This document shows positions 50,557 to 59,436 of a stretch of 64,000 bases of DNA, in pieces. Below the pieces are notes generated by a model. That model was not told the origin of the DNA, made no database searches, and saw nothing but the letters and a program-made list of their open reading frames with translations. The position numbers and the translations under genes were made by a program. This DNA is from Paenibacillus ehimensis NBRC 15659 (GTDB taxonomy: Bacteria > Bacillota > Bacilli > Paenibacillales > NBRC-103111): the NCBI RefSeq assembly GCF_004000785.1, contig NZ_BILX01000014.1:61905-125904 (forward strand). The letters run 5' to 3'. Every line of letters starts with the position of its first letter. The first letter of the stretch is position 1.

Positions 50557-52269
50557 TTAGTTGTGATTGTCCACGCGGGACATAACAGTCTGCACCAGTT
50601 GTTCGATCGCTTCGGAAGCGGCCTGCGCGGAGGTGCCTCGAACGGCAAAGTATACTTTAATCTTCGGTTCCGTGCCCGACGGGCGGAGGCAGAACCAAGA
50701 ATCGTCTTCAAGCGTATATTTAAGGACGTTTTCCGACGGAAGTCCGTACAATCCCTGAGAGAAATCCTCAACCTTAACGACCCGTAATCCGTTAAGCTCT
50801 TCCGGCGGAGCGCTGCGCCAATCGCTCATGATGCTTTGAATTTTCTCCACGCCGTCTTTGCCTTTAAGTGTGCGCGATTCGAGCTTTTCCAAGAAGTAGC
50901 CGTGACGCGCATACAGTTCCTGCAGGACATCGTATAAGGTTTTGCCTTGGCTTTTGTAATAAGCTGCAGCTTCGCAGATCAGCATCGATGCGATAACCGC
51001 ATCCTTGTCGCGCGCATAGTTGCCGGCGAGATAACCGTAGCTTTCTTCGTAGCCGAACAAAAACTCGGCCTCTCCGGTCCGCTCGAACTGTGTCATTTTT
51101 TCGCCGATATATTTAAAACCTGTCAGGGTGTTTAAAACTTTAGCTCCATAATGCTCGGCAATGACCGCTCCCATCTCGCTGGTGACGATCGTTTTGATCA
51201 CGACACCGTTAGCCGGAAGCTCGCCGCGCTCTTTGCGGCTGCTGAGCAGATAATCGACCATAATCGCGCCGGACTGATTGCCCGTCAGCACGAAATATTC
51301 CCCGTTCGCATCCTTCACGACTGCGCCCATCCGGTCGCAATCCGGGTCCGTGCCGATAATAATATCGGCGTCCGTTTTCTTGGCTTCGTTCATTGCCAAA
51401 GTGAACGCTTCCCGTTCCTCCGGATTCGGCGACTTGACTGTAGAGAAGTTGGCGTCCGGCTGTTCCTGCTCGGCAACCACCTGCACCTGATCAAAACCGA
51501 TTCCAGCCAATGCCGCTCGCACGGATAAATTTCCTGCCCCATGCAGCGGTGTGAATACGATGCGGAAATTATCGCTCATCTGCTTGACCAGCTCCGGGTT
51601 GCGGCTGATTGCCGTGACTGCACGAATATATTCGGCGTCCACCGCCTCGCCGATCCATTGCAGCAAGCCGGCGCTTTCGGCCTCCGCACGCGACTTTCTT
51701 TTTACGTCGGCAAACGACTGTACTTTGCGGATCTCTGCGATAACTTGCTCGGCTTGCTCCGGAACAAGCTGTCCACCGTCGTTTCCGTATACTTTGTATC
51801 CATTATATTCTGGTGGATTATGGCTTGCCGTGATAACGATGCCGGCGTCGGCCTTCAAATACCGTACGGCAAACGAGAGCTCAGGCGTCGGACGAAGCGA
51901 TTCGAACACATACGCTTTGATTCCGTTGCCTGCCAGCACCTTGGCCGCTTCAAGCGCGAATTCAGGCGACTGGTTCCGGGAATCGTAGGCAATCACCGCC
52001 GAAAGCGATGCTTTGCCAGATGCAAGCATAAATTGCGCAAGCCCTTGGGTGGCGCGGGCTACCGTATACGCATTGATCCGGTTCGTACCGGCTCCAATGA
52101 CGCCGCGCAGGCCCCCGGTTCCGAATTCCAGATCGCGATAGAACCGATCTTCGATTTCTTTGGGATCCCCTGCAATTTGGCGAAGTTCTTCTTTGGTGCC
52201 CTCATCAATCGCCGGATCGTTCAACCAAAGCTCGTATTGCTCCTGCACATGCTTCCCCGTATTCATCAT
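50557..52269 (-). CDS. pgcA: Phospho-sugar mutase (alpha-phosphoglucomutase, PgcA-type)
   Basis: 570 residues, the size of B. subtilis PgcA. It interconverts glucose-6-phosphate and glucose-1-phosphate, the entry to UDP-glucose and wall polymers. The active-site phosphoserine is Ser149 in VITASHNPPEYNGYK; the metal loop is IGTDPDCDRMG; the sugar loop EESYGYL and phosphate loop RPSGTEPKI are present. Mannose phosphate could also be a substrate. It lies 33 bases upstream of the DUF5693-csaB genes, linking precursor supply to wall polysaccharide. Confidence 0.94.
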   Translation of the reverse strand: MMNTGKHVQEQYELWLNDPAIDEGTKEELRQIAGDPKEIEDRFYRDLEFGTGGLRGVIGAGTNRINAYTVARATQGLAQFMLASGKASLSAVIAYDSRNQSPEFALEAAKVLAGNGIKAYVFESLRPTPELSFAVRYLKADAGIVITASHNPPEYNGYKVYGNDGGQLVPEQAEQVIAEIRKVQSFADVKRKSRAEAESAGLLQWIGEAVDAEYIRAVTAISRNPELVKQMSDNFRIVFTPLHGAGNLSVRAALAGIGFDQVQVVAEQEQPDANFSTVKSPNPEEREAFTLAMNEAKKTDADIIIGTDPDCDRMGAVVKDANGEYFVLTGNQSGAIMVDYLLSSRKERGELPANGVVIKTIVTSEMGAVIAEHYGAKVLNTLTGFKYIGEKMTQFERTGEAEFLFGYEESYGYLAGNYARDKDAVIASMLICEAAAYYKSQGKTLYDVLQELYARHGYFLEKLESRTLKGKDGVEKIQSIMSDWRSAPPEELNGLRVVKVEDFSQGLYGLPSENVLKYTLEDDSWFCLRPSGTEPKIKVYFAVRGTSAQAASEAIEQLVQTVMSRVDNHN

Positions 52270-52324
52270 TCCATCTCCTCTACCCAGAATTTTATTTATA
52301 GTATGTTAATCATGAGCTGTATCT

Positions 52325-52747
52325 TTATTGAAGAGCAAACATGATTTCGCCTTCGGCTACAACCTTACCCTCGACTTTAGCTGTCGCTTGCCCTTTGCCG
52401 ATAATGCCCTTCATCCGGGTAATAACGACTTCCAGCGTCAAAGTATCTCCCGGTTTGACCTGGCCCCGGAACCGGAAATTGTCGACCCCAGTAAGCATTC
52501 CGATTTTCCCTTGGTTGCCTTCCGCCTGCAATAAGGCTACGCCGCCGACCTGCGCAAGAGCTTCAATAATTAATACCCCTGGCATAACGGGATAGTCCGG
52601 AAAGTGCCCTTGGAAAAAAGATTCGTTGATCGTAACGTTTTTAATACCGACGGCTCTCACACCAACCTCTGTTTCCAATATACGGTCTACCAACAAAAAC
52701 GGGTAACGGTGTGGAATAATCTTTTGAATTTGCGTGGCATCTAACAT
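52325..52747 (-). CDS. fabZ: 3-hydroxyacyl-ACP dehydratase FabZ
   Basis: 140-residue hot-dog-fold enzyme that removes water from 3-hydroxyacyl-ACP in fatty acid elongation. Catalytic His48 and Glu62 are readable in [21 protein letters not shown]. Length is typical. It is close to the flhO-flhP genes as in B. subtilis (ywpB). The 52748-52915 spacer upstream shows no gene or clear terminator. Confidence 0.97.
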   Translation of the reverse strand: MLDATQIQKIIPHRYPFLLVDRILETEVGVRAVGIKNVTINESFFQGHFPDYPVMPGVLIIEALAQVGGVALLQAEGNQGKIGMLTGVDNFRFRGQVKPGDTLTLEVVITRMKGIIGKGQATAKVEGKVVAEGEIMFALQ

Positions 52748-52915
52748 AGCAGATGCTCCTTTCTTGGTGAGTATAAAAACGCCTGGATCAACTTACAATA
52801 ACAAATGTCCCTTCATGAGCTGCAGCAGTGAAGGTTGATATAAGGGAGCTTATGTGCGGGTTTGCCGGCAAGGTGAATCCGGGCATGAGCTCTTTTTATT
52901 TCAACAAGGGTTCCC

Positions 52916-53437
52916 TTAGGAATGCAAGCCGCGTTTGTTCAGAAGTTTGAACTGAAGAATATAAATAATGGAGGTGACGAACGATACGGCGATGACAAAC
53001 CATAAATACGCATGAGCGTATGGAAGTTCGAAAACGATCAGCAGAATGGCCACATAATACAAGACGGTCGTCAATTTCCCCATCGCATTCGCCGGAACGG
53101 TCTTTTTGCCCCGAAAGTGAAAAATCGCTGATCCTACGATCATGCCCGCGTCCCGCAAAAACATGGCTCCTGCAGCCTGCCATGAAATCATCTGGGAGAA
53201 AACCAGCGACAAGATGACGGTGATCATCATCAGCTTGTCCGCGAGCGGGTCTAACATGCTGCCAAGCTCGGTGACCAAATTTCGTTTCCGTGCGATGTAG
53301 CCATCTAGTACGTCGGTAAGACCTGCAATAAGCAGGACGAAAAAGGCGCTTTTGATATATCCTGCTCCAAATACCACGAGGTAGACGGGAATCAGAACAA
53401 AGCGGCATACGGTCAGTACATTGGGCAAGTTCCACAC
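52916..53437 (-). CDS. CDP-alcohol phosphatidyltransferase (PgsA-like)
   Basis: 173-residue integral membrane enzyme. The family signature D(x)2DG(x)2AR(x)8G(x)3D(x)3D is complete, running DVLDGYIARKRNLVTELG then SMLDPLADK. The N-terminus NLPNVLTVCRFVLIPVYL is typical of phosphatidylglycerophosphate synthases. It probably makes PG-phosphate or a related phospholipid; PgsA proper could be encoded elsewhere, so no symbol is given. Confidence 0.9.
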   Translation of the reverse strand: MWNLPNVLTVCRFVLIPVYLVVFGAGYIKSAFFVLLIAGLTDVLDGYIARKRNLVTELGSMLDPLADKLMMITVILSLVFSQMISWQAAGAMFLRDAGMIVGSAIFHFRGKKTVPANAMGKLTTVLYYVAILLIVFELPYAHAYLWFVIAVSFVTSIIYILQFKLLNKRGLHS

Positions 53438-53529
53438 GAAATAGCGTCCCCCTCTGAGCCGCTTAGATTATCGGCGCAGCTCGATTCTCTCTCTATAACG
53501 CTTCCCATCCATACATTATACCTTTATCA

Positions 53530-53562
53530 GGAAAAAAATAAAACTCCCTTACCCGGGAGTTT
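53530..53562 (-). terminator. Terminator after the EpuA-type gene
   Basis: On the minus strand an 8-bp stem AAACTCCC/GGGAGTTT is followed by an A then a run of seven T. It lies 5 bases past the stop at 53567. Confidence 0.85.
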
Positions 53563-53566
53563 ATCA

Positions 53567-53785
53567 CTACGTATCGGCAAAGATCAAATCGAACGCATGG
53601 CGCCACGTATTGAAATTGAAAATCTCTTGAAAATCTTGTTTTCCTATATATACGTATCCGATCGCAAGCCCTACTAAAAGCGCCACTATGCCAGTAAACG
53701 GAATCCACGTCCACTTCAGGATCGTAAAAACCGCCTTTTTCCATTTTTTAGGTTCTGCAGGCGCCTTCTTTCGGTTATCGCTCAA
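53567..53785 (-). CDS. EpuA-family small membrane protein
   Basis: 72 residues with a basic N-terminus (RKKAPAEPKKWKKA), one membrane segment (about 28-47) and a short extracytoplasmic tail with YVYIGKQDFQEIFN. This family (EpuA) is often misnamed DNA-directed RNA polymerase subunit beta in databases; nothing in the sequence suggests polymerase. Encoded 28 bases downstream of flhP, a linkage common in Bacillales. Function unknown. Confidence 0.8.
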   Translation of the reverse strand: MSDNRKKAPAEPKKWKKAVFTILKWTWIPFTGIVALLVGLAIGYVYIGKQDFQEIFNFNTWRHAFDLIFADT

Positions 53786-53813
53786 GTTCTCTACCTCACT
53801 TTGCGTAATGCCG

Positions 53814-54689
53814 CTAGCCGCGCAAATTGTTGGCTATGTTCATCATTTGATCGGACGATGCCACCGCGCGGGAATTCAACTGAAACGCCCGCTGAACCAT
53901 GATGAGCTCGGTCATTTCGTCTGCAAGACTGACGTTCGACTGTTCCAAAAAGCCCTGACGCACCGTAATCGGGTCTACCGTGTTGTTGCCCGCCGTTACA
54001 GGCTGTAGGATGTCGTCCCGCTGCTGTGCCGTAATATCGGAAGGCAATCCGAACACATTATCGCCTAGCTGCTGCAAAAGCTGAGGGCGAACCACACGTA
54101 CCATTTTGATTTGTCCGACCAGTTCCGCCTCCGCATTAGGGTCCGCTTCATTATAAGCCAGAATCGTACCATCCGCCTGAATTTGTACCCGATGATTACT
54201 CGGTACGCGAAGCGGCGTATTATCGGCACTCATCACGTAGTGCCCATCCTTCGTAGTCAAAATCAAGCCGTCAGGGTTCTGCGGATCGCCCGAAGGTGAC
54301 AGCTCGAATGAACCGTCTCTCGTCCAACGGGTTTCTCTAACCGGATTGCCCGCTGCGTCTACGGAAGCGGTGGATATTTCAAACAGTCCCGCCCCTTCAA
54401 TCGCCACGTCAAGCGGGTTCTCCGTTGGCTTCAGCGAGCCCTGACTCATATTCAATTGAGAAGTGGCAAGCTTGGCGCCCCACCCTTGGTTGTAGCCAAG
54501 CGGCGTGAGCCGGCCTTCTTTCTGAAAACCGCGGGGCTGCTGCTTCACATTGGTCAACACGTCTTGAAACGAAGCTTCCCGGCGCTTGTAGCCCGTATTG
54601 TTGACGTTGGCCATATTATTCGCTAGCAGATCGAGCTTTTGCTGAAGCGCATGCATCGAAACGGATGAATTAATCATCGAGTGATTCAC
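53814..54689 (-). CDS. flhP: Flagellar basal-body rod-type protein FlhP
   Basis: 291 residues, starting at GTG 54689 with GGAGG 7 bases upstream. The FlgG-like N-terminal rod motif ALQQKLDLLANNMANVNNTGYKR is adjacent to a middle FlgG-type domain (NPLDVAIEGAGLFEI) and a C-terminal LMVQRAFQLNSRAVASSDQM helix. FlhO and FlhP are distal-rod components of Gram-positive flagella. It follows flhO. Confidence 0.94.
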   Translation of the reverse strand: MNHSMINSSVSMHALQQKLDLLANNMANVNNTGYKRREASFQDVLTNVKQQPRGFQKEGRLTPLGYNQGWGAKLATSQLNMSQGSLKPTENPLDVAIEGAGLFEISTASVDAAGNPVRETRWTRDGSFELSPSGDPQNPDGLILTTKDGHYVMSADNTPLRVPSNHRVQIQADGTILAYNEADPNAEAELVGQIKMVRVVRPQLLQQLGDNVFGLPSDITAQQRDDILQPVTAGNNTVDPITVRQGFLEQSNVSLADEMTELIMVQRAFQLNSRAVASSDQMMNIANNLRG

Positions 54690-54743
54690 GTGAACTCCTC
54701 CTGTAAAGATGATTCTCAGCTGGACGAGCTATATCAAGGCGGA

Positions 54744-55637
54744 TTAGACGCGGCCGATTTCGTTGGCTGCTTTCTCCATGCTTTTATCGTAATACTGGAT
54801 CATCTTTTGGTTCGCTTCATAAGCCCGTAAAGCCGACATCATATCGACCATGGATTGGCTGGAATCCACATTGGAGCGTTCGACATAGCCTTGCCGCACT
54901 TCAACCTGATCTTGAGCGTCGATCGGCCGGAACGCGCCCTGATCCTGCGTATTTAAACGATACAGTCCGTTGCCCTCGCGGACCAACTGGTTCGGATCTT
55001 CCACCCGGGTAATAAGCAGATTCAACACTTGTCCGTTCGCATCCAATATCGGCTGACCGTCTGCATCGGTGAACTGTCCCGTGCGGGTCATACGGAAATT
55101 CGTGACCGGCGTACCCGCATTCATCAGCACGATAGGTTGTCCATCGCGACCTAACACCGAATGGCCTTCGGAATCGATCAACCGTCCGTTGGCATCCAGC
55201 GAAAATTTGCCGTTAAGGGAATAGCGTTGTTCGCCGGCTGCATTCAAAATCGTAAAGAAAGCTTGGGGTTGAATCACCCGTTGCCCGTTCTGATCCACGT
55301 ACTTGCCTGAGCTGTCGAAGCGGGCACCCGGCACCTGAATATCCGAAATCAAAGCAAAGTCAAAAGGGTTCTTCGTTTCCTGAATATCGCCTTGCGCATG
55401 CAGAGAAACGTTCTCCTCCGCCATAACCCCCGTATTAATCCGGCCGACAGGGACCGAACCCGGTTCGTCCTTGCCGCTGCGCACCCGGGAAATCAAAACT
55501 TCCGGGAACGACCGGTTAATTCCGTTGCCGCTTTTAAAGCCCGGGGTGTTGAGGTTGGCAATATTATTGGTAACGATGTCGTGCTTGCGCTGCTGTGCGA
55601 TCATGCCGGAAGCGGCGGTATACAGGCCTCTTAACAT
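54744..55637 (-). CDS. flhO: Flagellar basal-body rod-type protein FlhO
   Basis: 297 residues, paralogous to FlhP. N-terminal MLRGLYTAASGMIAQQRKHD with NNIANLNTPGFKSG, and a C-terminal MVDMMSALRAYEANQKMIQYY helix. The ribosome site AGGAGGG touches the end of mbl, so it is probably co-transcribed with it. The far separation from the main flagellar cluster is normal for these genes. Confidence 0.94.
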   Translation of the reverse strand: MLRGLYTAASGMIAQQRKHDIVTNNIANLNTPGFKSGNGINRSFPEVLISRVRSGKDEPGSVPVGRINTGVMAEENVSLHAQGDIQETKNPFDFALISDIQVPGARFDSSGKYVDQNGQRVIQPQAFFTILNAAGEQRYSLNGKFSLDANGRLIDSEGHSVLGRDGQPIVLMNAGTPVTNFRMTRTGQFTDADGQPILDANGQVLNLLITRVEDPNQLVREGNGLYRLNTQDQGAFRPIDAQDQVEVRQGYVERSNVDSSQSMVDMMSALRAYEANQKMIQYYDKSMEKAANEIGRV

Positions 55638-55652
55638 CGAATGGTTACCCTC

Positions 55653-56651
55653 CTAAAATTTGCGCTTGGTTACTTTGTCCAGGTTGTCCAACATAATGCC
55701 GGTTCCTTTCACAACGCAGTGCATCGGATCCTCTGCGATCAGGACGGGCACCTTAAGCTCGTCCGCCAGCAGTTGATCGATGCCATGCAGCATCGCACCG
55801 CCGCCGGTCAAAATAACGCCGCGGTCGATAATGTCGGCCGAGAGCTCCGGAGGCGTGCGCTCCAGCACGCTCTTGGCTGCCGCCACGATGGACGATACCG
55901 GCTCCCACAGCGCTTCTTGAATTTCCTGCGAATTGATGGTCACCGTCAGCGGCAGTCCGCTCACCATATCCCTGCCGCGGATATCCATCGTTTCGCGCTT
56001 GCCGTCCGGATGCACCGTCCCGATGCGGACTTTAATATCCTCGCTTGTTCGTTCGCCGATCAAGAGCTTGTACTTGCTTTTAATATATTTCATAATGGCA
56101 GAGTCGAACTTGTCCCCTGCGATTTTAATAGAAGAGGAGGTAACGATGTCGCCCATGGACAATACGGCCACATCCGTCGTACCTCCGCCGATATCCACGA
56201 CCATGTTGCCGCTCGGTTGGAAAATATCCATCCCGGCGCCGATGGCCGCAGCCTTAGGCTCTTCTTCCAAAAACACTTCGCGTGCCCCGCTCCGTTCGGC
56301 CGCTTCCCGAATGGCCTTCTGCTCTACCGACGTGATGTTCGTCGGAGCGCAGATCAAAATACGGGGGTGACTGTACCAGTTCTTCCCGCCGACCTTATTG
56401 ATAAAATACTTCAGCATCATTTCCGTTATTTCAAAGTCGGCTATAACGCCGTCCCTTAGCGGACGGATCGCCACAATATTGCCTGGCGTCCGGCCAACCA
56501 TGCGGCGCGCTTCCTCGCCCACGGCCAGCACTCGCTTTATATCGCTTTCGATGGCGACGACGGACGGCTCATCCAGGACAACGCCCCGCCCTTTCACATG
56601 AATCAGGACGTTCGCAGTCCCGAGATCTATGCCGATATCCTTGCTTAACAT
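55653..56651 (-). CDS. mbl: MreB-like actin homologue Mbl
   Basis: 332 residues. Forms membrane-associated filaments that direct lateral wall synthesis. Actin-family motifs: DIGIDLGTANVLIHVKGRG near the N-terminus, VVDIGGGTTDVAVLS in the phosphate-2 region, and GVILTGGGAMLHGIDQLL in the adenosine region. Location between spoIIID and flhO identifies it as Mbl rather than MreB or MreBH. Confidence 0.96.
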   Translation of the reverse strand: MLSKDIGIDLGTANVLIHVKGRGVVLDEPSVVAIESDIKRVLAVGEEARRMVGRTPGNIVAIRPLRDGVIADFEITEMMLKYFINKVGGKNWYSHPRILICAPTNITSVEQKAIREAAERSGAREVFLEEEPKAAAIGAGMDIFQPSGNMVVDIGGGTTDVAVLSMGDIVTSSSIKIAGDKFDSAIMKYIKSKYKLLIGERTSEDIKVRIGTVHPDGKRETMDIRGRDMVSGLPLTVTINSQEIQEALWEPVSSIVAAAKSVLERTPPELSADIIDRGVILTGGGAMLHGIDQLLADELKVPVLIAEDPMHCVVKGTGIMLDNLDKVTKRKF

Positions 56652-56832
56652 TCCTATTGATCCTCCCTAACCAACCGTCCATCCTTATTGTAAAAGCAGC
56701 GGCACTTCTATTATATACGTTACTTAGGTAAATTCGCCATGAATTTCAAAATTCCTCTTTTTCTTGAACGATTTTTCGACAAATATCGCTTCGTTTCCGG
56801 TCGGTTCGGGAGAAGGGGCGTACCGTCAGCGG

Positions 56833-56877
56833 CGCGGAGGCCCGCTTGCGTCCAAGGGCTATAGGCCTACCTCCGCG
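56833..56877. other. GC-rich inverted repeat between mbl and spoIIID
   Basis: 8-bp arms CGCGGAGG (56833-56840) and CCTCCGCG (56870-56877) enclose 29 bases that themselves hold GGCC/GGGC complementarities. It lies in the 280-base spacer downstream of spoIIID and upstream of mbl. No T run follows in either direction. Role unknown; nothing else is evident in 56652-56931. Confidence 0.4.
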
Positions 56878-56931
56878 TTGGGAAATACAGCTCACGGTAC
56901 GGCTGGGAACGCGCCCTGCAACGGGGCGGGT

Positions 56932-57219
56932 TTACTTAACGGTAACGAGCTTCTCTTGCGCCTTCGGGCTGCGGGTTTTCCGGTATTTAATCTTGGTGGC
57001 CTCTCCCCCGCGCAGGTGACGGATTGACTTGTGATATTCCAAAATATGCTTCACCTGATTGGCAAGCTCCGGATTAATCTCCGGCAGACGTTCCGTCAAG
57101 TCCTTGTGCACCGTGCTTTTGGAAACGCCGAATTCCTTGGCTATGGTGCGAACCGTATGCTTGGTCTCCACCAGGCAGCGGCCTATCTTAATGGTTCGCT
57201 CTTTGATGTAATCGTGCAC
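56932..57219 (-). CDS. spoIIID: Sporulation transcription regulator SpoIIID
   Basis: 95 residues from GTG 57219, which aligns with the start of B. subtilis SpoIIID (MHDYIKERTIKIG); the GGGAGG site fits this start. The HTH reads TVRTIAKEFGVSKSTVHKDL, followed by the conserved LPEINPELANQV and IRHLRGGEATKIKYRK basic tail. SpoIIID modulates the mother-cell sigma-E programme and helps switch to sigma-K. A good sigma-E-type promoter lies directly upstream. Confidence 0.97.
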   Translation of the reverse strand: MHDYIKERTIKIGRCLVETKHTVRTIAKEFGVSKSTVHKDLTERLPEINPELANQVKHILEYHKSIRHLRGGEATKIKYRKTRSPKAQEKLVTVK

Positions 57220-57253
57220 TCCCCTCGCCTCCCTACTCGAGTTAGTTTGGTAC

Positions 57254-57281
57254 ATTATATGAGGGGCGCACGCTTATATTC
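57254..57281 (-). promoter_or_regulatory. Sigma-E-type promoter of spoIIID
   Basis: On the minus strand GAATATA (57275-57281), 13 bases, CATATAAT (57254-57261), one mismatch from the sigma-E -10 CATACAMT. The leader would be about 25-30 bases. spoIIID is a known sigma-E gene in B. subtilis. Confidence 0.55.
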
Positions 57282-57361
57282 TTTGTTTCGGAAGGCTGAC
57301 AAGCCCGCAGCGAACAATTATTTCAAGGACAAGCGTTTTTCGCAAGAGGCATACGTTCCGC

Positions 57362-57398
57362 AAAAAAACAAAAAGGCAGAGGAAACGATCCCCTGCCT
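57362..57398 (-). terminator. Terminator after spoIIQ
   Basis: On the minus strand AGGCAG/CTGCCT arms around a 13-base loop are followed by TTTTGTTTTTTTG, starting 16 bases past the spoIIQ stop. Confidence 0.75.
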
Positions 57399-57413
57399 GC
57401 CGATCCGCCGATA

Positions 57414-58145
57414 TTAATGATCTCCGAGGTATTGCTCCGGATTGACCGCCGGGCCGCCTTGACCTTGGCGCAATTCGAAATGCAAATGGGTGCCTTGATC
57501 TTTTTCCAGCTCGTTGCGTCCCGCCTTGGCGATGACGTCGCCCTTCTTCACTTCGGCGTCTTTGGCGACCTTCACTTCGGCCAAGCTTTGATAAACCGAG
57601 ACAAGCCCGTTGCTGTGCGTAATTTCCACCAAGTTGCCGACGACCGGATCTTTTTGAACCGCCGTGACCTTGCCGCTCATGACGGCCAATACGTCAAACG
57701 CTTGATTGTCGTGTCTTGCGAAATCCATGCCCATGTGCGGCGTAAAGGTGTCGCCGTATTCGACCATCGCGGCTTGCCGCACTTCGTTCGACGCTTTATT
57801 ATCGAAGAAAGGAAGCACGACATCCAGCTCGCTGCGTTCTTTGACCGGCCATTGCATGGTTTCCTGTTTCGCGTTGGTAGCTACCGCATCCGTACCCGAA
57901 ACGTTTTCCGTGACCGTACCGGATTTCGCAGCATCAAGACTGACATTTTTGTCAGGTTTCGTGATGCCCGCCCCTTGGTACCACCACATTAACGTTAAGA
58001 TGATTGCCGCAGCTGCCATGTACGTTGCCGGAAATACCCACTTCTTGGCGAGCAATCTTTTCCAGGATGACGATGTGCCGCTTTGGGCTCCTTCGGTAGA
58101 TTTAGGAGCTTCTTCTTGGACCAAATCTCTTTTTTGTTCACTCAT
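57414..58145 (-). CDS. spoIIQ: Forespore engulfment protein SpoIIQ with intact LytM motifs
   Basis: 243 residues. A short cytoplasmic N-terminus, one membrane segment (about 38-56) and an extracytoplasmic M23/LytM domain (about 98-240). SpoIIQ forms the forespore side of the channel linking the two cells and anchors engulfment. B. subtilis SpoIIQ lacks a catalytic histidine, but here both zinc motifs are complete: His137-Asp141 in HMGMD and His220-x-His222 in HLHFE. The protein may therefore be an active endopeptidase. A sigma-F-like promoter precedes it. Next to spoIID as in B. subtilis. Confidence 0.94.
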   Translation of the reverse strand: MSEQKRDLVQEEAPKSTEGAQSGTSSSWKRLLAKKWVFPATYMAAAAIILTLMWWYQGAGITKPDKNVSLDAAKSGTVTENVSGTDAVATNAKQETMQWPVKERSELDVVLPFFDNKASNEVRQAAMVEYGDTFTPHMGMDFARHDNQAFDVLAVMSGKVTAVQKDPVVGNLVEITHSNGLVSVYQSLAEVKVAKDAEVKKGDVIAKAGRNELEKDQGTHLHFELRQGQGGPAVNPEQYLGDH

Positions 58146-58165
58146 TTGTATATCACCTCGCTAAC

Positions 58166-58194
58166 CATTCTTGCCAGGTTCGCGAGATTTATAC
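58166..58194 (-). promoter_or_regulatory. Possible sigma-F promoter of spoIIQ
   Basis: On the minus strand GTATA (58190-58194), 14 bases, GGCAAGAATG (58166-58175), near the sigma-F pattern GYWTA-N15-GGnRAnAnTW. spoIIQ is a known sigma-F gene in B. subtilis. Confidence 0.4.
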
Positions 58195-58212
58195 GCGGGA
58201 AAACCTATTTTG

Positions 58213-59268
58213 TTAGAAAGTTTTTCCTTTCAATAGATTGGAAGCCCGGTCGATGGCTATGCCGGCGTAATAGTATTTGACAATGTCCTCCGCTTTGCGT
58301 CCTTCCATCGCCATTCCGTTAGCGCCCCATTGGCTCATCCCTACGCCATGCCCGTAGCCGAATGTCGTAAACCGCCATTCTCCGCCGCTCCACGACCATT
58401 GAAACTGGCTGGAATTGAGTCCAAGCTTCTCCCGAACCTCTCTTCCGGTAAATAGCTTTCCGCCTATAGACAGCTTCTTGATACGGTTTCCTTGACTCTT
58501 CTCTATCACCTTGATCCCGAGAGGGCTTCCGGTCGATACCGGCACGGCGCCGGGCAAGCCCAGCTTCCGCTGGAGCTCCTTGGACGTAAAAGCTACCGTC
58601 TCTTTATAGCGGGGCGACAGCTTAGCATCCCAAGGGCTTGGTACGCTTCGCAAATACGGAACGTTGAAGTTCCAGTAGTCTTCCGAATTTTCCGTATACC
58701 CGTTGCTGGTAGAGAAAAAGCTCGCTTCGATCGGCTTTCCTTGATAGGTTAGCACAAGATCTCTTGTTTCCTCTACCGCGCGTTTCAGCTTGTCCATGCG
58801 GGAGAGAAACGCATCCTCGCCCCAGCGCTGCTTCAGTTCCTCGTCAGTAACGTAAGCCTGATGGCTGATCGTATCCGTTACGAGCGCCTTTGGATCCGGG
58901 ACATTGCTCTGGTCGCCGTCGAGCAGCCTTCGGACGATATAGGTGCGTGCCGCCATCGCTTGGGCTTTGAGCGCCTCCGGCTCGAATTCGATGGGCATCT
59001 CCGCCGCGACAACTCCCCGCACATACTGCTCGAGGGACATTTTCTCCGTTCTCCTCTCCTTTGACCGGTAAACGGGAATCAGCAGTTCGTCCTGCTGCCG
59101 CACTGCGGACGGCTGTTCTGCGGCGGGCGGCGCAGGTTCCGGTTTCTTTCCGGGTCCCGTGCGTACGAGCAGGCCGGGTACCAGCACGACGACAGCTGTG
59201 AAGCTGGCCAGCCAAATGGCCAACCAGCGAATCCAAGATTGTTGCGTCCGGGTCAGCTTGTACTTCAT
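58213..59268 (-). CDS. spoIID: Stage II sporulation peptidoglycan transglycosylase SpoIID
   Basis: 351 residues from ATG 59268, which has GGAGG upstream; an ATG at 59301 would add 11 residues without a ribosome site. One N-terminal membrane segment, then the SpoIID domain: SLEQYVRGVVAAEMP with the catalytic-type Glu, ALKAQAMAARTYIV, FFSTSNGYTENSEDYW, and the C-terminal GYGHGVGMSQWGANGMA. SpoIID is a lytic transglycosylase acting with SpoIIP and SpoIIM in engulfment. Located between murA and spoIIQ. Confidence 0.96.
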   Translation of the reverse strand: MKYKLTRTQQSWIRWLAIWLASFTAVVVLVPGLLVRTGPGKKPEPAPPAAEQPSAVRQQDELLIPVYRSKERRTEKMSLEQYVRGVVAAEMPIEFEPEALKAQAMAARTYIVRRLLDGDQSNVPDPKALVTDTISHQAYVTDEELKQRWGEDAFLSRMDKLKRAVEETRDLVLTYQGKPIEASFFSTSNGYTENSEDYWNFNVPYLRSVPSPWDAKLSPRYKETVAFTSKELQRKLGLPGAVPVSTGSPLGIKVIEKSQGNRIKKLSIGGKLFTGREVREKLGLNSSQFQWSWSGGEWRFTTFGYGHGVGMSQWGANGMAMEGRKAEDIVKYYYAGIAIDRASNLLKGKTF

Positions 59269-59362
59269 CAACGGGTTCCTCCATCTTTTGTCGGCTCTCA
59301 CAAATCAGGCGCTGCGGCTGCAGGTAACACCATCTTATGAACCGAAAAGATAGAATAGAACC

Positions 59363-59409
59363 TCAAAAGAAAGAGAACCGGCCCTTTCCGAATGAAAGAG
59401 TCGGTTCTC
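59363..59409 (-). terminator. Terminator after murA
   Basis: On the minus strand GAGAACCG/CGGTTCTC arms with internal CTTTC/GAAAG-type pairing are followed by TTTCTTTT. It lies about 30 bases past the murA stop. Confidence 0.75.
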
Positions 59410-59436
59410 GTTCCAAAAGAATAGAAGCCCTGAGCG

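Noticed and set aside
53567..53785. DNA-directed RNA polymerase subunit beta
   Set aside because: This is the common database name for the family, but the 72-residue single-membrane-segment protein has no polymerase feature; treated as EpuA-type.
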